A stretch of DNA of 64,000 bases from a bacterium (GTDB lineage Bacteria > SZUA-79 > Acidulodesulfobacterales > Acidulodesulfobacteraceae). The translations under genes and the position numbers were made by a program. Under the pieces are notes generated by a model, which saw only the letters and a program-made list of their open reading frames with translations, was not told the DNA's origin and did not search any database. The stretch spans positions 40,714 through 104,713 of the forward strand of contig JAJYHI010000132.1 in the NCBI GenBank assembly GCA_021784835.1, in the 5' to 3' direction. Positions 61,104-64,000 of this stretch are shown one piece after another; the first letter of the stretch is position 1, and every line of letters begins with the position of its first letter.

Positions 61104-62183
61104 TTATATATTTTTTGCCGCCGATTCGTATGAGCCGAGAATCTTGATGAATATCGTGTATTTCCCTATAGATTTTAACGCTTTTTTCAGCTTTTCGTCC
61201 GATTCGTGGCAGGCGACGTCTATAAAAAACAGATAATCCCAGTTGAATTTTTTGGACGGCCTCGATTCTATTTTAGTAATATTGATTTCGTTTTCATAAA
61301 ACGGTTTTAATATTTTAAAAAGCGCCCCTACGGAATTTTTTATAGAAAATAAAATAGAGGTCTTGTCTTTGCCGGTCTTATGCGTTTTCTCTCCGTTAGA
61401 GATAATCAAAAATCTCGTAAAATTATTGCTGTAGTCTTCTATGTGCGGCAGAAGGACGTTTAAACCGTAAATCCTGCCCGCAACCTCGGATGCGATAGCC
61501 GCCGCCCCTTTTTCGTTGGAAGCCATAATACAGGCATCAGCGGTTGAAAAGGCTTCTATAAGCTCGGCTTCTTTAAAATTTTCCTCCAGAAAATTTCTGC
61601 ATTGCCCGAACGGCTGGGGATGGGAATAAATTTTTTTGACCTTTTTTATATCATCTTCTTTAGAAAAGAGAAAATGGCTTATAGGTATGACTTCTTCTCC
61701 TATTATTGTTACGTCCGAGTTTACGAACATATCGAACGTAGCGTTCACCATTCCTTCAATAGTATTTTCTACGGGAACTACGCCGTATTCGGAAAAACCC
61801 TTCGAAACGGAATTAAATACTTCGGGTATGGTCTTTACCGGCAGAAGCATTCTGGAAGTGCCGAATCTTTTGATGGCAGCAAGATGGGTAAACGTCCCTT
61901 CCGGTCCGAAATAGCTTATTCTTATTCCCGACTGTACCGTTATACATGCGGACATAATCTCCCTAAATATATTCTGAAGATGTTCGTCCTTTAACGGCCC
62001 TTCGTTATAGCTTATAACGTTTCTGTAAACCTCGCCTTCCCGCGCCGGATTGTAGTATGACTTGTTGTTGGAGGACTTAACCTGCCCTACTTTAAGGGCG
62101 ATTTTTCCCCTTTCGTTAAGAAGTTCGACTAACTGCCTGTCGATAGCGTCTATCTCTTTTCTCAGTTTTTTAAGTTCTTCCAT
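61104..62183 (-). CDS. pheA: Bifunctional chorismate mutase/prephenate dehydratase (P-protein)
   Basis: This 359-residue P-protein has an AroQ chorismate mutase domain (about 1-85, KEIDAIDRQLVELLNERGKIA). A prephenate dehydratase domain (about 92-270) has ISYFGPEGTFTHLAA, VPVENTIEGMVNATFD and the catalytic NNFTRFLIIS. A C-terminal ACT domain (about 278-355) has ILFSIKNSVGALFKIL and KIESRPSKK for phenylalanine binding. It makes phenylpyruvate, with feedback by phenylalanine. It lies at the head of the minus-strand run that contains the other aromatic genes. Confidence 0.95.
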   Translation of the reverse strand: MEELKKLRKEIDAIDRQLVELLNERGKIALKVGQVKSSNNKSYYNPAREGEVYRNVISYNEGPLKDEHLQNIFREIMSACITVQSGIRISYFGPEGTFTHLAAIKRFGTSRMLLPVKTIPEVFNSVSKGFSEYGVVPVENTIEGMVNATFDMFVNSDVTIIGEEVIPISHFLFSKEDDIKKVKKIYSHPQPFGQCRNFLEENFKEAELIEAFSTADACIMASNEKGAAAIASEVAGRIYGLNVLLPHIEDYSNNFTRFLIISNGEKTHKTGKDKTSILFSIKNSVGALFKILKPFYENEINITKIESRPSKKFNWDYLFFIDVACHESDEKLKKALKSIGKYTIFIKILGSYESAAKNI

Positions 62184-62327
62184 TTTTACGGTCTGCCTCT
62201 GCGCTTTATTTACGAAAAATTAAGGTATTTTATATAATTTTTCATAAAAAAGCAAAATAATTTATACTATGTGCATTATGTCAATTTATCATAAACCATT
62301 ATTATTTGTAAATCTATAAATAATTTT

Positions 62328-62357
62328 AACGCTTTGCCGGATAAATCAGCGTTTTTT
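62328..62357 (+). terminator. Possible hairpin terminator between the toxin gene and pheA
   Basis: AACGCT and AGCGTT form a six-pair stem around TTGCCGGATAAATC, followed by TTTT on the plus strand. Its direction is opposite to the flanking genes, so it would only stop antisense transcription. It is weak. Confidence 0.25.
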
Positions 62358-62358
62358 A

Positions 62359-62634
62359 TCAATATACATCGTCATGGGTTCCGACATCCACTGGAATAAT
62401 AGAATCGTCTTTGATTAAAAACTCAACGGTTATCCTATATTGTATGTTTATAGATACGGAGTAAAGGCCGTTCAAGCCGCCTTCCAATTTGTGCAGCCTG
62501 AGCGAATTATGAAAAGGGTTTAATCCAAGCAATTCTAAAGTTTTAACATATTGATTGAATATATCGGGATGCTTCTTTAAAAAACGTTTTTCTTTCTTAG
62601 TATAGCTTTGGGTAAAAATTATATCATAAGCCAT
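62359..62634 (-). CDS. Type II toxin, YafQ/RelE-like mRNA interferase
   Basis: This 91-residue protein has the RelE/ParE fold pattern of the YafQ branch. The N-terminal helix region is FTQSYTKKEKRFLKKHPDIFNQYVK, followed by LGLNPFHNSLRLHKLEGGLNGLYSVSINIQYRITVEF and the conserved end VGTHDDVY. The RITVEF and GTHDDVY segments carry the basic and histidine residues tied to ribosome-dependent mRNA cleavage in YafQ. It overlaps the antitoxin gene by 11 bases. It lies in the more loosely packed right end of the window, next to pheA. Confidence 0.87.
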   Translation of the reverse strand: MAYDIIFTQSYTKKEKRFLKKHPDIFNQYVKTLELLGLNPFHNSLRLHKLEGGLNGLYSVSINIQYRITVEFLIKDDSIIPVDVGTHDDVY

Positions 62635-62863
62635 TGCGGAGTTTTTTTAAATGATTTTTTACGCTTTCTTTAATAAACCTTCCGTTTTCTATATCTTTTT
62701 TCGTATCCTCTATTGCCCTGCTAAGTTCGCATTCCCTAAGATACTGATAGTAATCAAAATCGATAACGACGAATTTACGTTTGCCTCTTACCGTTATAAC
62801 GGTTTCATTGTCCAAAATCGAAGCCCCTTTTGTTTTTAATTCGTTTGCCGTTATACTTAGCAT
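62624..62863 (-). CDS. Type II antitoxin, Phd/YefM-like
   Basis: This 79-residue antitoxin (from ATG 62863, which has AGGAGG seven bases upstream) has an N-terminal Phd/YefM-like DNA-binding part (LSITANELKTKGASILDNETVITVRGKRKFVVIDFDYYQYL). A C-terminal charged helix (about 45-79, RAIEDTKKDIENGRFIKESVKNHLKKLRNG) wraps the toxin. The antitoxin gene comes first, as usual. A promoter and two direct repeats lie just upstream and are likely its operator. Confidence 0.85.
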   Translation of the reverse strand: MLSITANELKTKGASILDNETVITVRGKRKFVVIDFDYYQYLRECELSRAIEDTKKDIENGRFIKESVKNHLKKLRNGL

Positions 62864-62922
62864 ATATGCCTCCTGCTTTTTCAACAATAATTAAATAATA
62901 GATATTTATTAAGATAAGTTTT

Positions 62923-62951
62923 ATTATAGCACTGTTTATAATACTTTTCAA
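62923..62951 (-). promoter_or_regulatory. Near-consensus promoter of the toxin-antitoxin operon
   Basis: On the minus strand TTGAAA (62951-62946) and a perfect TATAAT (62928-62923) are 17 bases apart, about 60 bases before the antitoxin start. Confidence 0.6.
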
Positions 62952-62980
62952 TAAAAGTTGACAATATAAAAGTTGACAAG
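62951..62980. repeat. Two 15-base direct repeats upstream of the toxin-antitoxin promoter
   Basis: ATAAAAGTTGACAA(T/G) occurs at 62951-62965 and 62966-62980 and abuts the -35 of the toxin-antitoxin promoter. It may be the operator where the antitoxin binds for autoregulation. Confidence 0.55.
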
Positions 62981-63088
62981 CCTAATCCCGATTTAGAAAT
63001 TTAATATTCCTTTTTTAAAGCCTAAATTCTTATTTTTAAAAAATTTAAGCCGTATCGAACTATATTAAATATATATTTTACGTTTTAA

Positions 63089-63180
63089 TTTATAGGTTGG
63101 TTAGAGGTTTACAACGAAGAGCTTGGCAAAAATGTTTCTTCCGCAGACGAATTATTATCTTCAAAACAAAATAGGGAATA
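63089..63180 (+). pseudogene. Decayed C-terminal end of a small protein gene
   Basis: A 29-residue open stretch with protein-like composition (core WLEVYNEELGKNVSSADELL) ends at a TAG inside the left arm of a palindrome. A stop codon lies just before it and no start codon is in frame. It looks like the 3' end of a gene whose 5' part is lost. The charged, antitoxin-like composition would fit a second toxin-antitoxin remnant, but that is a guess. Confidence 0.25.
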
Positions 63181-63213
63181 GGTATATTTTAAAATATACC
63201 TATTCCCTATTTT
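63168..63213. terminator. 46-base perfect palindrome, bidirectional terminator-like
   Basis: The two 23-base arms (63168-63190 and 63191-63213) are exact reverse complements with no loop. The core is AGGGAATAGGTATA and its complement, with A/T-rich outer ends. Transcripts from either side would fold into a long hairpin with a U-tail. It lies 48 bases after the cytochrome c stop and could end that gene's transcription. Confidence 0.7.
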
Positions 63214-63260
63214 CATAATATATCTGCTAAAAAAAATACCGGCAATTCAGTATCGTATTA

Positions 63261-63599
63261 TTATTTCAACGATTCGATGTATCCCGCAAGAGCGTTAAGG
63301 TCGGCTTTGGACATAGACGTAGCCGGCATTATCGCAGGAGACGAACCGTCCATAGAACCGGGCGCAAAGTGCGACGACGGGTCGGTTATCTGTTTTTTAA
63401 TCCAGGCAAGGCTCCTCTTGCCGCCTTCATGCGATAAATCGGGACCGACCGAGCCGCCGTTTCCGTTAATAGCATGACATCCTATACAGCTTTCATCGGC
63501 AAATAAAGACTTTCCTGATGCAGCATAACTCATAGAAGCGGTAAATATTAAAATAGAAGCCGCAACTATCGATATTGCTAATACTTTTTTAACCTGCAT
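63261..63599 (-). CDS. Small periplasmic c-type cytochrome
   Basis: This 112-residue class I cytochrome c has an N-terminal signal sequence (about 1-26, cleaved near SYA-A). One haem motif is CIGCH (residues 38-42), and the probable axial methionine is in PAIMPATSMS near the C-terminus. It shuttles electrons in the periplasm. AGGAGGT lies nine bases before the ATG. The partner oxidoreductase is not in the window. The MITE-like element lies about 60 bases upstream in its promoter region. Confidence 0.92.
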   Translation of the reverse strand: MQVKKVLAISIVAASILIFTASMSYAASGKSLFADESCIGCHAINGNGGSVGPDLSHEGGKRSLAWIKKQITDPSSHFAPGSMDGSSPAIMPATSMSKADLNALAGYIESLK

Positions 63600-63660
63600 A
63601 ATTTAATTACCTCCTGTTGAATTAAATTAAAAATAATTTTATAAATGCTATAACTTTTAT

Positions 63661-63760
63661 TATTACCTTAACTCACCGCTAGAAAGTTCTCTTTCTGGAT
63701 TCAGAATTTATAATATGTTGAAGCAATTTAAATAGTTTCTAAAGGTGAGTTAAGGTAATA
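63661..63760. mobile_element. MITE-like element with 17-base terminal inverted repeats
   Basis: TATTACCTTAACTCACC (63661-63677) and GGTGAGTTAAGGTAATA (63744-63760) are exact inverted repeats. They extend inwards with imperfect pairing (TAGAAA with TTTCTA). The outermost TA pair could be a TA target duplication as made by IS630/Tc1-like transposases, with a core of about 96 bases. No transposase is present. It lies between cytochrome c and the porin gene. Similar elements elsewhere in the genome would confirm mobility. Confidence 0.5.
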
Positions 63761-63823
63761 CATTTTTATCGTTAATAATTTTTTGTAAAGTGATAAATTT
63801 AAAATCCGCCCCCTTAGATTATA

Positions 63824-63861
63824 ATAATAAAAAGCGGAGCTGAAACTCCGCTTTTTATTAT
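63824..63861. terminator. Intrinsic terminator after the porin gene
   Basis: GCGGAG and CTCCGC pair around CTGAAA, and the stem extends with A/T pairs (AATAAAAA with TTTTTATT). It is T-rich on both sides, so it can act in both directions. It lies about 40 bases after the porin stop (minus strand). Confidence 0.75.
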
Positions 63862-63897
63862 ACTTATCGCCTTTTGAGAAAATCTAATAATTTTTCA

Positions 63898-64000
63898 TTA
63901 GAATGCAAAGTCAAGGCCTGCCCCGACAGTATCATCCTGAGATTTATTGGTAAATAAATACGAAACATATACACGGGCATTGTACGCCAATAAGTAATTA
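63898..64000 (-). CDS. C-terminal end of an outer-membrane beta-barrel (porin-like) protein
   Basis: The last 33 residues of a minus-strand gene that enters from the right edge. They alternate hydrophobic and polar residues as in beta strands (NARVYVSYLFTNKS, then TVGAGLDFAF) and end in phenylalanine, the BAM recognition signature of outer-membrane barrels. No more can be said of the gene. The terminator at 63824-63861 lies downstream. Confidence 0.75.
   Translation of the reverse strand, partial: NYLLAYNARVYVSYLFTNKSQDDTVGAGLDFAF

Noticed and set aside
63661..63760. CRISPR repeat or integron attC site
   Set aside because: Only one pair of inverted repeats exists with no direct repeat array or spacer pattern, and the attC core sites (RYYYAAC, GTTRRRY) are not arranged around it.

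Overview
The window is an AT-rich, gene-dense piece of a Gram-negative bacterial chromosome. An outer-membrane barrel C-terminus, DegP/HtrA, a Wzm/Wzt-type glycan exporter and periplasmic cytochrome c point to two membranes. The gene content suggests an anaerobic or microaerophilic sulfur-metabolising lineage of the old 'deltaproteobacterial' grade: a complete sulfur-oxidising heterodisulfide-reductase-like (sHdr) cluster, pyruvate:ferredoxin oxidoreductase, MetF+MetV+FolD, futalosine-type menaquinone genes and SelB. An acid-mine-drainage Sva0485/Acidulodesulfobacterales-type organism would fit, but that is inference from gene content and not proven here.

Layout. 0-2.5 kb: end of a molybdate/tungstate binding protein, then its permease and ATPase. 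2.5-9.7 kb (minus): xseA, then the sHdr operon, read as hdrC1-hdrB1-hdrA-hyp-hdrC2-hdrB2. 10.1-16.6 kb: a ferritin-like/FNT channel fusion, two MFS transporters, a tandem UspA protein and a TIM-barrel isomerase. The region between the FNT gene and the first MFS gene has unusual control DNA. 16.6-22.4 kb: a surface-glycan module (two-domain glycosyltransferase, HddC, HddA, Wzm, Wzt). 22.4-25.7 kb: ispF-ispD facing a PIN/TRAM membrane protein and CarD. 25.8-29.9 kb: mqnE-ubiX-ubiA-ubiD (menaquinone). 30.1-40.2 kb: selB, htrA, clpB, a DUF1844 gene, a ClpA/C-like gene and hsp20 (protein quality control). 40.8-62.2 kb: a long minus-strand run of housekeeping genes: hflX, miaA, pgi, tRNA nucleotidyltransferase, lapA, HIT, sppA, rpsA, ispH, aroA, tyrA, aroF, hisC, metV, folD, porBADC, metF and pheA. 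62.3-64 kb: a toxin-antitoxin pair, a decayed gene end, a large palindrome, a cytochrome c, a 100-bp MITE-like element and the C-terminus of a porin.

How the parts fit. sHdr would pass electrons from sulfane sulfur to NAD or quinone-linked acceptors. Menaquinone comes from the futalosine genes, molybdenum or tungsten from ModABC, and selenocysteine insertion from SelB, whose targets lie outside the window. PFOR with FolD/MetF/MetV links acetyl-CoA to one-carbon metabolism. aroF, aroA, tyrA, hisC and pheA form most of a Phe/Tyr branch.

No rRNA, tRNA, CRISPR array or intact transposase was recognised. The most notable items are the sHdr cluster with its conserved unknown gene, the ferritin-FNT fusion, the repeat-rich promoter at 11.6-11.7 kb, the twin operators flanking the htrA promoter, a likely leaderless wzm transcript, and the MITE-like element with its neighbouring perfect palindrome at the right end.
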